64,000 bases of DNA. Origin: Alphaproteobacteria bacterium (GTDB lineage Bacteria > Pseudomonadota > Alphaproteobacteria > Micropepsales > Micropepsaceae). How positions within the stretch are numbered: position 1 is the stretch's first letter; each line of letters starts with the position of its first letter. A program made the position numbers and the translations under genes. Shown here piece after piece: positions 1-7,630 of this stretch. The stretch is taken from assembly GCA_028871795.1 (NCBI GenBank), contig JAGWMG010000004.1:248001-312000 (forward strand), read 5' to 3'. The notes under the pieces were generated by a model. That model was not told the origin of the DNA and did not search any database. It saw only the letters and a list, made by a program, of their open reading frames with translations.

Positions 1-2
1 CG

Positions 3-116
3 GCTGCCGACCTGCGCCGTACGCGCGCGCTGTGGGATCATCAGGCAGGAAGATGGGTGTTTTCGATTTGCGGTACAAGCAACGGCGCATCGGGCGCTGT
101 GCAACGCGTCCGTTAG
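3..116 (+). CDS. possible 3' end of an unidentified gene, cut by window edge
   Basis: A frame on the + strand is open from the window edge and stops at 114-116. The last two bases before the IS (TA) plus the first IS base (G) form TAG; without the IS the same codon would read TAA, so the insertion would leave this product unchanged. I do not recognise the 37 visible residues. A competing minus-strand frame starts with ATG at about 94 and is also open to the edge, so the coding strand is undecided. Low confidence. Confidence 0.2.
   Translation, partial: AADLRRTRALWDHQAGRWVFSICGTSNGASGAVQRVR
108..115. repeat. 8-bp target site duplication, left copy
   Basis: GTCCGTTA immediately outside the left IS end, identical to 2112-2119. 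The identity extends one base further out (C at 107 and C at 2111), but that base belongs to the right inverted repeat when the ends are aligned, which gives the 8-bp length. Confidence 0.85.
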
Positions 117-134
117 GCGATGTTACACTTCCCG
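116..134 (+). repeat. left terminal inverted repeat of the IS1595 element
   Basis: The outermost 15 bases match the inverted right end at 13 positions; the shared core is GTTACACTT. Similarity fades after that core. Confidence 0.8.
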
Positions 135-160
135 TACCCGGATACAAGGGGTAGAATAAC

Positions 161-877
161 GTGAGTACTCCCGATTCGCGCTACTTGATGCGCAATCTCT
201 CGTGCCCGATTGTGGAATTCATGCGGTTTCGGCTTGTTTGGTCTGGGTCTCTTCGATCATCCGGCAACACCTCAAAGCCGGAAGATGTGAGAGCCATACG
301 TGACGAAATACATCCCCAAATTGAACAACTCTGGCAGACACACATTGCACTAAAGCGCCTGAAATTTACCTCTCAAATTGAACGCGGCGGGTCACGCGGC
401 ACCGTCACGAGTTGGGCTCCCCTTCATCGAATACCAGATCGGGAACCACCAAAATGGGCGACCCAGGCCCCGCAAGGCTTTGTCGATTTATGCGAACCGA
501 TAAAAGTTGGTGAGCGCACGGTAATCCCGTTGGTGAGAAAGTCTCTCAGTTTGGCATGTAGGTTGACTGTGCTTTTTCTGCGGGAGGAAGACCCTGGCGC
601 GCTATTTTTCAAGGCTGGCGACTTGGACGGGCGGCTAAAGACGCTGCTAGACGCCCTGAAAATGCCGTCGCCTGCCGATGACGCCAAATACCCTTCCGCG
701 CACGATCCGCTGTATTGCCTCATGGAGAGCGACACACTCGTGACTCGTTTTGATGTGGAAACAGACCGCCTCCTGACACCCCAGACACCTAAGGCAACTA
801 ATGTGCAGTTGGTAGTCGAAGTTTCGATTGATGTGTTGGAAGTTGGCGATTGGAACGTCTGCCTTGTAGGGGGCTAG
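161..877 (+). CDS. IS passenger protein with RusA-like DxDxxxK motif
   Basis: The 238-residue product lies wholly inside the IS, opposite in direction to the transposase. The GTG start at 161 follows AAGGGG at 146-151; an ATG at 221 (MRFRLVW) is a credible alternative because it begins the first folded-looking strand. Residues 153-166 contain G-D-L-D with Lys six residues after the first Asp (D154, D156, K160), followed by LLDAL, then an acidic cluster near E189-D191. This spacing equals the D70/D72/K76 metal site of RusA Holliday-junction resolvases. The family is otherwise a conserved hypothetical one to me. Nuclease function is inference from the motif alone; overall similarity to RusA is weak. 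Confidence 0.6.
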   Translation: MSTPDSRYLMRNLSCPIVEFMRFRLVWSGSLRSSGNTSKPEDVRAIRDEIHPQIEQLWQTHIALKRLKFTSQIERGGSRGTVTSWAPLHRIPDREPPKWATQAPQGFVDLCEPIKVGERTVIPLVRKSLSLACRLTVLFLREEDPGALFFKAGDLDGRLKTLLDALKMPSPADDAKYPSAHDPLYCLMESDTLVTRFDVETDRLLTPQTPKATNVQLVVEVSIDVLEVGDWNVCLVGG

Positions 878-1044
878 GCGCTTTCGCGGGGGTGTCTTTT
901 TAGCGGAACAACCTTCTTAAACGCCTTGTCAAAATCCTGCGGGTCTTCCGACGCTTCGACCTTGCGCGCCATATCGACAAAGCGCGCATGGCGCTCTGCG
1001 TCGGTGAGTTTAGGTTTTTCCGCGACGGGTGATTTGCGAACCAT
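874..1044 (-). CDS. small conserved hypothetical protein, IS passenger
   Basis: The 56-residue product starts at ATG 1044 (MVRKSP); an in-frame start six codons earlier is less likely. It is charged and mostly helical, with a core reading LTDAERHARFVDMA followed by an acidic stretch and DFDKAFKKV. Similar short proteins occur widely in alphaproteobacteria as unnamed proteins, often near mobile DNA. Its stop overlaps the tail of the 238-residue passenger gene by 4 bp, so the two are convergent. No DNA-binding fold is evident. It could be an accessory or antidote-like partner of the larger passenger, but nothing in the sequence proves it. Confidence 0.55.
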   Translation of the reverse strand: MVRKSPVAEKPKLTDAERHARFVDMARKVEASEDPQDFDKAFKKVVPLKRHPRESA

Positions 1045-1125
1045 GGGAAGCGTATAGCACAAATGGGCTACCGCTTCCTAGGTTTCACGATCCAGTCGGG
1101 CGGAAGTTCGGGAAACTCCCGAAAC

Positions 1126-2049
1126 TTAGGCCCACCCTCTACTAGTCGTTCGATAGGTGAGCCGCTTACCCTTCATACCTTGCAGGGCCATGTCGGCACG
1201 GCTCACGTCGTCAATGCCGAGTTTCTCACGATTGGAATAGCGGAAGTCGAATTCGCTCAGGTAGCGGCTCAGGTGCGTGTCGCTGACGTGCTGATAAGTG
1301 CCGTACAGCCCACGCTTAAGAATGCTGAAAAAGCCTTCGACGGAATTGGTGTGCGCGTCGCCTCTGACGTATTCCGACCGCTTGTGGTTGACGGCATCGT
1401 GCGACGCGAAGTTCCAGCCGATAAAGGTATAGGCGCGGCGTTCATCGGTCATAAAGCGCGATGCGCGGGAAGCGTTCTCAGCGACAGCGGCGCGCAAGGT
1501 GGAGGCCCGCACGTTCGGAATGTGCATGGAGCGGACGCGACCATCACGTTCGACCAGCGAGAAGACGACGCGCTTTTCGACGGGCGGACGGCCCAGCTTC
1601 TTCCCGGCCTCGGCTCCCACGAAAGTCTCGTCGGCCTCGATAGTCATGCCTGCGCCGCCCAACGGGCCAATGCTGCCGTCCTTCATGGCCTCGCGGATGC
1701 GATGCCCGAGGAACCAAGCGGTTTTCATGGAGCATTGAAGCATCCGCTGCACTTGGCGGGTCGAAATGCCCTTCTTGCTGGCGCACATGAGATGGATGAC
1801 TTGAAGCCACAGGTGCAAGGCAAGGTGACTTGACTCGAAGATGGTCCCGATCCGCACGGTGAAGGGCTTACGGCACGCATAGCACTTGCACAGGCCGGGG
1901 CGGGTGGTCTTACCGCTCAGACGGCCTACGCGCTTGGTTTCGCCGCAGAATGGGCAAACCGGGCCGTTGGGCCACAATCTGGCTTCGACGTAGGCGAATG
2001 CTTGGGCTTCATTTTGGAAGTGCGGGGCGTTCAAAATCGACAGGGCCAT
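1126..2049 (-). CDS. IS1595-family transposase
   Basis: The 307-residue DD(E/N) transposase mobilises the surrounding element. The N-terminal region carries a zinc ribbon (C32, C35, C56, C59), then a helical DNA-binding part (residues 75-125). The catalytic core shows D140 in EADETFVG, D202 in TDERRAY and N235 in HTNSVEGFF, the D-D-N triad typical of the family. The frame is intact and of usual length. It ends 82 bp before the 62-codon passenger frame. The gene sits next to the right inverted repeat, so its promoter is probably in or near that end. Confidence 0.92.
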   Translation of the reverse strand: MALSILNAPHFQNEAQAFAYVEARLWPNGPVCPFCGETKRVGRLSGKTTRPGLCKCYACRKPFTVRIGTIFESSHLALHLWLQVIHLMCASKKGISTRQVQRMLQCSMKTAWFLGHRIREAMKDGSIGPLGGAGMTIEADETFVGAEAGKKLGRPPVEKRVVFSLVERDGRVRSMHIPNVRASTLRAAVAENASRASRFMTDERRAYTFIGWNFASHDAVNHKRSEYVRGDAHTNSVEGFFSILKRGLYGTYQHVSDTHLSRYLSEFDFRYSNREKLGIDDVSRADMALQGMKGKRLTYRTTSRGWA

Positions 2050-2092
2050 CGGGCGTCTCCTAGCCCTGCTATCATACAGATTGTGGTGGGTG

Positions 2093-2111
2093 TGTCAAGT
2101 GTAACGTTGCC
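2093..2111 (-). repeat. right terminal inverted repeat of the IS1595 element
   Basis: Read inward on the minus strand it begins GGCAACGTTACACTT, matching the left end at 13 of 15 positions. Confidence 0.8.
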
Positions 2112-2119
2112 GTCCGTTA
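2112..2119. repeat. 8-bp target site duplication, right copy
   Basis: GTCCGTTA, identical to 108-115 on the other side of the IS. Confidence 0.85.
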
Positions 2120-2126
2120 ACACAGG

Positions 2127-2141
2127 GAACAAGATTTGAAC
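2127..2141. promoter_or_regulatory. candidate LexA (SOS) box, GAAC-N7-GAAC
   Basis: GAAC AAGATTT GAAC is an exact match to the alphaproteobacterial LexA site GTTC-N7-GTTC read on the other strand. It lies 8 bp outside the IS right end. Before the insertion it would have been about 15 bp from the sequence now at 1-115, so it may have controlled a leftward gene there. An isolated 8-base specification can occur by chance. Confidence 0.4.
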
Positions 2142-2169
2142 GAATCACGTCCGAATCGCTAACCGAATC
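2141..2169. repeat. three phased CGAATC repeats (GANTC sites)
   Basis: CGAATC occurs at 2141, 2152 and 2164, spaced 11 and 12 bp, roughly one helical turn. Each contains GAATC, a CcrM methylation site. The array could bind a protein cooperatively or serve as a methylation-sensitive element; no function is shown. Confidence 0.4.
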
Positions 2170-2230
2170 AATATCGGGCTTTGTTCTCATACTATTAGGC
2201 GTTTGTCAATCTTATAATGGCGCAATATCT

Positions 2231-2272
2231 TGTGGATAGGACGAGGCATGGAGTCCCGCCGACTTATCCACG
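2231..2272. promoter_or_regulatory. two inverted DnaA-box-like nonamers
   Basis: TGTGGATAG at 2231-2239 and TTATCCACG at 2264-2272 each match the DnaA box TTATCCACA at 8 of 9 positions and face each other, forming a GTGGATA/TATCCAC inverted repeat. Two boxes are too few for an origin claim. Confidence 0.3.
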
Positions 2273-2446
2273 TAACACTCCGTATGCGGAACATTGTGGC
2301 GATTTCTTGACAGTTAGAAGACTGAGATTTGACCGCTTTTCCGCGGTGCGATACTCCCCCGCAAGCTGATGACCACAGGCCGTAACCGGCTCGGCATGAA
2401 CGAAAAACCAGCTCATTATCGCAAGCCGCCACAGGCCGAGGACTCC

Positions 2447-4579
2447 ATGACGGACAAAACACCGAAAGCCTGGGCCGGACTGGCCGCCAAGGAGCTGAAG
2501 AACCGCTCCCTGGAAGAGCTGACCTGGGCCGCGCCCGAAGGCTTTGCGGTCAAGCCGCTCTTTACCGCCGCCGACCTCGATGGCATGGAGGCGATGGATT
2601 CGCTGCCGGGCTTCGCGCCGTTCCTGCGCGGGGTGCGCGCCACCATGTACGCCGGGCGGCCCTGGACCATTCGTCAATATGCCGGCTTTTCCACGGCGGA
2701 AGAATCCAACGCCTTCTACCGCAAGAACCTGGCGGGCGGGCAAACGGGTATATCAGTCGCCTTCGATCTGCCCACTCATCGCGGCTATGACAGCGATCAT
2801 CCGCGCGTCGCGGGCGATGTCGGCAAGGCGGGCGTCGCCATCGATTCCGTTGAGGACATGAAAATCCTCTTCGCCGGCATCCCGCTCGACAAGATGACGG
2901 TGTCGATGACCATGAATGGCGCGGTGATCCCGATCATGGCGAATTACATCGTGGCGGCGGAAGAACAGGGCGTTTCGCCGGAAAAACTCGCGGGGACGAT
3001 CCAGAACGACATCCTCAAGGAATTCATGGTGCGGAACACCTACATCTACCCGCCCGCGCCGAGCATGCGTATCGTCGCCGACGTCATCGAATACGCGGCG
3101 AAGAACATGCCGAAATTCAACTCGATCTCGATCAGCGGCTACCACATGCACGAAGCGGGTGCCACCGCCGTGCAGGAACTGGCCTACACACTGGCCGACG
3201 GCATCGAATACGTGCGCGCCGCGCGGGCCAGGGGGCTGGACGTCGACGCCTTTGGGCCGCGGCTGTCGTTCTTCTTCGGCATCGGTATGAACTTCTTCAT
3301 GGAGGTCGCCAAGCTGCGCGCCGCGCGTCTGTTGTGGGCCCGGATCATGGCCGGCTTCGGCGCCAAGAAGCCCGAAAGCCTGATGCTGCGCACGCATTGC
3401 CAGACCTCCGGCGTGTCGCTTATGGAACAGGACCCCACCAACAACATCGTGCGTACCGCCTATGAAGCGCTGGCGGCGGTTCTGGGCGGCACGCAATCGC
3501 TGCACACCAATTCCTTCGACGAGGCCATCGCGCTGCCGACGGAGTTCTCCGCGCGCATCGCCCGCAACACGCAGCTTATCCTGCAAAACGAAACGATGGT
3601 GACGAAGGTGGTCGATCCGCTGGGCGGGTCCTACTACGTTGAAGCGCTAACCCATGCGCTCGCCGTCCATGCCAGGAAGATTATCGCGAACGTGGAAGCA
3701 AGGGGCGGCATGACGAATTGCGTGGACGACGCCAAGCTTGCGATCGAGGAATCCGCCGCGCGGCGCCAGGCCCGCATCGACAAAGGCGAAGATGTCATCG
3801 TCGGAGTGAACCGTTACGAGCCTGAGAAGACAGAGACCGTGGAATTCCGCGACATCGACAATGCGGCGGTTCTCAACGCGCAGCTCGCGCGGCTGAAGGA
3901 TGTGAAAGCCAAGCGCGATCCGGCGAAGATCGCCGCCGCATTGGAAGCCTTGCGCAAGGGCGCGCCGGGCAATGCCAATCTGCTCGCCCTCGCCGTGGAT
4001 GCGGTGCGCGCGCGGGCCACCGTCGGCGAAATCTCGGACGCCATCGAGAAGGTCCATCCGCGCCATCGCGCAACGACGCGCAGGGTCTCCGGCATCTATG
4101 GCGGCGCGTTTGCGGGCGATAACGAGTTCGCGGCGCTGAAAGGCGAAGTCGAAGCCTTCGCGAAGTTCGCCGGCAAGCCCCCGCGCATCCTGGTCGCGAA
4201 AATGGGCCAGGACGGTCATGATCGCGGTTCAAAGGTTATCGCCGGCGCTTTCGCCGACATCGGTTTTGCGGTGGACATCGGCGAATTGTTCCAGACGCCG
4301 CAGGAAGTGGCGCGCGAAGCAGTCGCGGCCGGTGTGCATGTCGTGGGCGTTTCCAGCCTCGCCGCTGGGCACAAAACCCTCGTGCCCGAACTGATCGCCG
4401 CGCTGAAGAAAGAGAATGCGGACGTTCTCGTCGTGGTCGGCGGTGTCATCCCGGCCAAGGACTACGCATTCCTGAAGGAAGCGGGCGTCGCCGCCGTGTT
4501 CGGCCCAGGCACCAACATCCCCGAAGCCGCGCGCAACGTGCTGCAGTTGGTGCACGGCAAAGCGAAGGGGACGGCCTGA
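2447..4579 (+). CDS. scpA: methylmalonyl-CoA mutase, large (catalytic) subunit
   Basis: The enzyme isomerises (R)-methylmalonyl-CoA to succinyl-CoA using adenosylcobalamin, in propionate and odd-chain/branched amino acid breakdown. The 710 residues match the family length. The N-terminal TIM barrel shows the substrate region RQYAGFST and the active-site GYHMHEAGA; the C-terminal B12 domain shows DGHDRG with the cobalt-ligand His near residue 590 and the GVSSLAAGH loop. I chose ATG 2447 (MTDKTPKAW) because homologues begin there and CGAGGA precedes it; an upstream in-frame ATG at 2369 is unlikely. No small subunit, epimerase or MeaB chaperone is adjacent, so partners are encoded elsewhere or it acts as a homodimer. 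Confidence 0.95.
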   Translation: MTDKTPKAWAGLAAKELKNRSLEELTWAAPEGFAVKPLFTAADLDGMEAMDSLPGFAPFLRGVRATMYAGRPWTIRQYAGFSTAEESNAFYRKNLAGGQTGISVAFDLPTHRGYDSDHPRVAGDVGKAGVAIDSVEDMKILFAGIPLDKMTVSMTMNGAVIPIMANYIVAAEEQGVSPEKLAGTIQNDILKEFMVRNTYIYPPAPSMRIVADVIEYAAKNMPKFNSISISGYHMHEAGATAVQELAYTLADGIEYVRAARARGLDVDAFGPRLSFFFGIGMNFFMEVAKLRAARLLWARIMAGFGAKKPESLMLRTHCQTSGVSLMEQDPTNNIVRTAYEALAAVLGGTQSLHTNSFDEAIALPTEFSARIARNTQLILQNETMVTKVVDPLGGSYYVEALTHALAVHARKIIANVEARGGMTNCVDDAKLAIEESAARRQARIDKGEDVIVGVNRYEPEKTETVEFRDIDNAAVLNAQLARLKDVKAKRDPAKIAAALEALRKGAPGNANLLALAVDAVRARATVGEISDAIEKVHPRHRATTRRVSGIYGGAFAGDNEFAALKGEVEAFAKFAGKPPRILVAKMGQDGHDRGSKVIAGAFADIGFAVDIGELFQTPQEVAREAVAAGVHVVGVSSLAAGHKTLVPELIAALKKENADVLVVVGGVIPAKDYAFLKEAGVAAVFGPGTNIPEAARNVLQLVHGKAKGTA

Positions 4580-4582
4580 ACG

Positions 4583-6580
4583 TCAGTTTCCGATATTTGC
4601 CGCCAGGAACTTCTCCAGTTCTTTCAGCATTCGGATGCGCGTGTCAGCGGCGTTCATGTAATGGTCCTCGCCGGGGAAGCGGATGAACTCCACCTTCTTG
4701 TGAGCTTTTATGAGGGCATCGTTCATCAACTCGCTCTGCTCGATGCGCACGGTGGTGTCGCCTTCGCCGTGCATCAACAGCACCGGGCATTTGACGTGGC
4801 CCGCGCGCTGGTCGGGCGACGTCGCGAGAAGCTTCGGCATGTCGTCGATGCCGATGCGCGATCCCCAGAAAGACACCATTTGGGACTGTGTGCCGAAGTC
4901 GCTGACCTCGGCGTGGATCGCCACCGGCAAATCCGAGACGCCGGCCCAGCTGGCGGCGCAGGCATAAAGATCGGGGGTGAACACCGCCCCTGCCAACGCG
5001 GCATAGCCGCCGTAGCTCGCGCCGACGATGCAGACGCGTTTTGGATCGGCGATGCCGTCGGCGATCAGTTTCTTCACGCCGTCGCTGATGTCGTCCTGCA
5101 TCTTGAGGCCCCATTGCAGCAGCCCGGCCTCGGTGAATTTATGGCCGTAGCCTGCCGAGCCGCGATAGTTCGGCTGCAACACGGCATAGCCACGATTGGC
5201 GAGAAACTGTGCCAGCCAGTCGAACCTCATGTAATCGCGCGCGTCGGGACCGCCATGCGGCATCACCACCACCGGCAGACCTTTCGGCGCCTTTCCCGGC
5301 GGCAGGGTGAGATAGGCGGGAATCTCCAGCCCGTCGCGGGCCGCGTAGTCATAGGACTTCATCTCGCCCAGATCGCCGTCCTGCAGCTTGGGATAGGTCG
5401 ACGCGACGGTCTGCGTCTCGTGCGTCTTGCGGTCGAGCAGATAATAGGTGGACGGCAGGCGCGGACCGTTCACGCGGAATATCACGCTGTCCTTGGCCAC
5501 GTCCCACGAAACGATATGCACGGCGAGGCCGGGAAAAGCCTGTTCGAGTCCTGCCTGCAGCGCTTGCCGCGCGGGATCGAAATAATGGTCTTCCTCCTTG
5601 TCGTCGAAATAGGTGGCGCCGATCACGCGGCCGGTCCATTCGTCGACGATCGCAGAGTCGACGTCGTAGTTCGGCACGAAAAACAAGGGCGCATCGCCGT
5701 TGGTCGAGAGGTTGTGTCCGACCAGCCCCATGAAGGATTCGCCGTTTCGGCGCATCCTGACCAGCGCGCTTCCGTCCTCGGTCAACCCGGCGACGCCGGC
5801 CGAGTTGTCGGCATTGGCGTCGAACACGCCGATTTCCTTCCAGCCGCCGCCGTTGGCGACGATCAGATGATCCTGCAACGGCTTCTGCGATTGGTCGATG
5901 CGGGCCACCGGATTGCCGTGGCCGTCGGAGAACCAGTCCGTCGTGTTGGCGTTTCCGCTCTGGAACAGTTCCCCGTCGCCGTTGCGCACGTCGACCTTGA
6001 TGAAATCCATCCGGAAGAAATCCCGGTCTGACCTTTTTCCCAGGCGCGTGTTGAAGTCTTCCTGCATCGTGGGGATGAGATCGAACAGTTCCATGGTGAT
6101 GTGGTCGGGATCGTCGAGGTCGACATCGACGATGTTGGTGGAGTTGGTGTTGTTGCCCACCGATGGCATGTTCCTCAGCAGCAACGCTGGGTTCTTTCCG
6201 TCGATGTCGATGGCGACGGCGCGGGCCCAGGTCCTGAGGCGGGTATCGTAGGCGGCGGTCATGTTCTGGCTGGCGATCAGGATCAGCCGGTCGTTCTTCG
6301 CCCAGACAATCCGGTCGATGACCGTGTCTCCGCCCGCGATGAAGGCCGGCTTGGCGCCGGGCTCCGGGTGCGACTGGAAGACGACGGCGACCATCCGCCC
6401 GTTGACCGGCTGGAGCATGGCGATGTGCTTTCCGTCCGGCGACAACTCCGGCGCCGACAGGAAGGGCAAATCGCCGAACGCCTCCACCGGCGGACGAGAC
6501 TGCACCTGCGCCTGAGCACCGGACAACACAAAGCAACTAGCGAAGGCCATCGCCAACGCCGCACGACGACTGCACACCAT
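4583..6580 (-). CDS. exported S9-family (prolyl oligopeptidase-like) peptidase
   Basis: The 665-residue serine peptidase carries an N-terminal signal peptide ending near AQAQ, so it is exported. Residues about 30-400 form a propeller-like domain that gates the site; the C-terminal alpha/beta hydrolase domain has the nucleophile in GASYGG (Ser near 521), the Asp in GEGDTTV (near 607) and the His in EDHYM (near 640). This is the acylaminoacyl-peptidase/dipeptidyl-peptidase branch, likely cleaving short peptides in the periplasm. It is convergent with the mutase gene with a 3-bp gap and stands alone otherwise. The substrate cannot be read from sequence. Confidence 0.88.
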   Translation of the reverse strand: MVCSRRAALAMAFASCFVLSGAQAQVQSRPPVEAFGDLPFLSAPELSPDGKHIAMLQPVNGRMVAVVFQSHPEPGAKPAFIAGGDTVIDRIVWAKNDRLILIASQNMTAAYDTRLRTWARAVAIDIDGKNPALLLRNMPSVGNNTNSTNIVDVDLDDPDHITMELFDLIPTMQEDFNTRLGKRSDRDFFRMDFIKVDVRNGDGELFQSGNANTTDWFSDGHGNPVARIDQSQKPLQDHLIVANGGGWKEIGVFDANADNSAGVAGLTEDGSALVRMRRNGESFMGLVGHNLSTNGDAPLFFVPNYDVDSAIVDEWTGRVIGATYFDDKEEDHYFDPARQALQAGLEQAFPGLAVHIVSWDVAKDSVIFRVNGPRLPSTYYLLDRKTHETQTVASTYPKLQDGDLGEMKSYDYAARDGLEIPAYLTLPPGKAPKGLPVVVMPHGGPDARDYMRFDWLAQFLANRGYAVLQPNYRGSAGYGHKFTEAGLLQWGLKMQDDISDGVKKLIADGIADPKRVCIVGASYGGYAALAGAVFTPDLYACAASWAGVSDLPVAIHAEVSDFGTQSQMVSFWGSRIGIDDMPKLLATSPDQRAGHVKCPVLLMHGEGDTTVRIEQSELMNDALIKAHKKVEFIRFPGEDHYMNAADTRIRMLKELEKFLAANIGN

Positions 6581-6714
6581 GATACTTTTCCCCCATTCCC
6601 CTTATAACGGTAGGCCAATCTAAGCCATCAGCAGGATCGCGCATAGGTGGTATTTTTACCCTTGAGTTCTCGAAACCTTATGCGCGAGATCGAGGACCTC
6701 AAAGGAAGTGCGAC

Positions 6715-7593
6715 ATGCCGCAGATACTTGTGATCGGTCCCGGGGCTATCGGTTGCGCGGTCGGCGCGGCTCTGATCGAAGCCGGCCACGATGTGATCTT
6801 CTGCGGGCGGCAGCCTTTCGCGCGCGTCTGCGTGCACAAGGCGGGCGAGATTGCAAAGACGTTCCCGACGCGGGTCGTTACATCCGAAAGAGACATCGCG
6901 CCGGCAGATTGGGCATTGCTCTGCGTCAAGGCGCATCAGGTGCCGTCGGCGGCGGCTTGGCTGCGCGCGGCAATCGATCCGCGCACCAAGCTCGCCGTGC
7001 TGCAGAACGGCGTAGAGCACCGCGAGCGCGTCGAACCGTTCGTGCCCGAAAACACGGTCATCGTACCCGTCGTCGTCGAGCTTCCGGTCAAACGCACGGC
7101 GCCGGGCGAAGTCGTCTGGCATAGGATTGCGTTGCTGACCGTTGGCGGCGACCTCGCAGGAAAGGAATTCTGCGAACTTTTCACCAACTCGTTCGTCACG
7201 GCTTCGGCGACGGACGATCTCGTCACCGTCGCCTGGAAGAAGCTTTGCCTCAATGCGCCGGGCGGCGCGATCCTGGCGCTGACCGGCCAGCCAATGCGCG
7301 TCTTCCGCAAACCGGGTATCCCCGATGTGGCGCGAGCAATCCTGCGGGAATGCGTCGCCGTCGGCCGCGCCGAAGGCGCCAAGCTGGACGACGGCCTGAT
7401 CGACAGGCAGATGGAGGCGTTTATGCGGCAGGGGCCGGACGAGGGCAACTCGATGTACGCCGACCGCATGGCGGGGCGCGAACTGGAATGGGAGGCGCGC
7501 AACGCCGTGATCATGCGCAAGGGTGCTCTCCACGGTATCCCTACGCCCGTCAGCGCCGCGTTGGTGCCGCTGTTGGCGGCGCTGTCGCCTTAA
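6715..7593 (+). CDS. ketopantoate reductase-family oxidoreductase
   Basis: The 292-residue protein belongs to the ApbA/PanE family of NADPH-dependent reductases. The N-terminal Rossmann fold starts with ILVIGPGAIG (residues 4-13), and LLCVKAHQ and VLQNGVEH match the conserved cofactor and substrate loops; the C-terminal helical domain carries WKKLCLNA, where the Lys is the usual catalytic residue. PanE makes pantoate for coenzyme A, but many family members have other substrates and no panB or panC lies nearby, so I do not assign panE. It is divergent from the S9 peptidase gene (134-bp gap) and convergent with the DUF3108 gene. Confidence 0.8.
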   Translation: MPQILVIGPGAIGCAVGAALIEAGHDVIFCGRQPFARVCVHKAGEIAKTFPTRVVTSERDIAPADWALLCVKAHQVPSAAAWLRAAIDPRTKLAVLQNGVEHRERVEPFVPENTVIVPVVVELPVKRTAPGEVVWHRIALLTVGGDLAGKEFCELFTNSFVTASATDDLVTVAWKKLCLNAPGGAILALTGQPMRVFRKPGIPDVARAILRECVAVGRAEGAKLDDGLIDRQMEAFMRQGPDEGNSMYADRMAGRELEWEARNAVIMRKGALHGIPTPVSAALVPLLAALSP

Positions 7594-7630
7594 TTCCCGA
7601 TATTCGCCGCCAGGGGCGGGACAAACCGCC

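Larger units (their letters stand above)
116..2111 (-). mobile_element. complete IS1595-family insertion sequence with two passenger genes
   Basis: The element is 1996 bp. Its ends are imperfect inverted repeats (left GGCGATGTTACACTT, right GGCAACGTTACACTT read inward, 13 of 15 identical). It is flanked by the 8-bp direct repeat GTCCGTTA at 108-115 and 2112-2119, the target duplication length usual for the IS1595 family. It holds the transposase on the minus strand, a 56-residue conserved protein on the same strand and a 238-residue protein on the opposite strand. IS1595 members with passenger genes are known. Intact ends and an open transposase frame suggest a recent, possibly active copy. 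The transposase-distal half looks less GC-rich than the chromosome around it. Confidence 0.88.
2112..2446. other. 335-bp intergenic region with clustered candidate sites
   Basis: There is no credible gene here. The stretch is AT-richer than its surroundings. It holds a GAAC-N7-GAAC site (2127-2141), three phased CGAATC hexamers (2141, 2152, 2164), a TATAAT hexamer (2213-2218) without a recognisable -35 partner, two inverted DnaA-box-like nonamers (2231-2239 and 2264-2272) and a TTGACA hexamer (2307-2312) without a good -10. The promoter of the mutase gene should lie in its right part but I cannot fix it. Confidence 0.5.

Noticed and set aside
1063..1833. Long + strand open frame opposite the transposase
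   Set aside because: It is antisense to the conserved transposase frame, starts in the passenger-gene region and has no recognisable protein pattern.
2213..2218. TATAAT as a sigma-70 -10 element
   Set aside because: No -35 element lies 16-18 bp upstream; the nearest TTGTTC is 26 bp away.
2112..2446. Chromosomal replication origin
   Set aside because: Only two imperfect DnaA-box-like sites and none of the usual origin neighbour genes are present.
2187..2462. Minus-strand open frame upstream of the mutase gene
   Set aside because: It overlaps the mutase start region, is Cys/Arg-rich in a shadow-like way and has no ribosome site.
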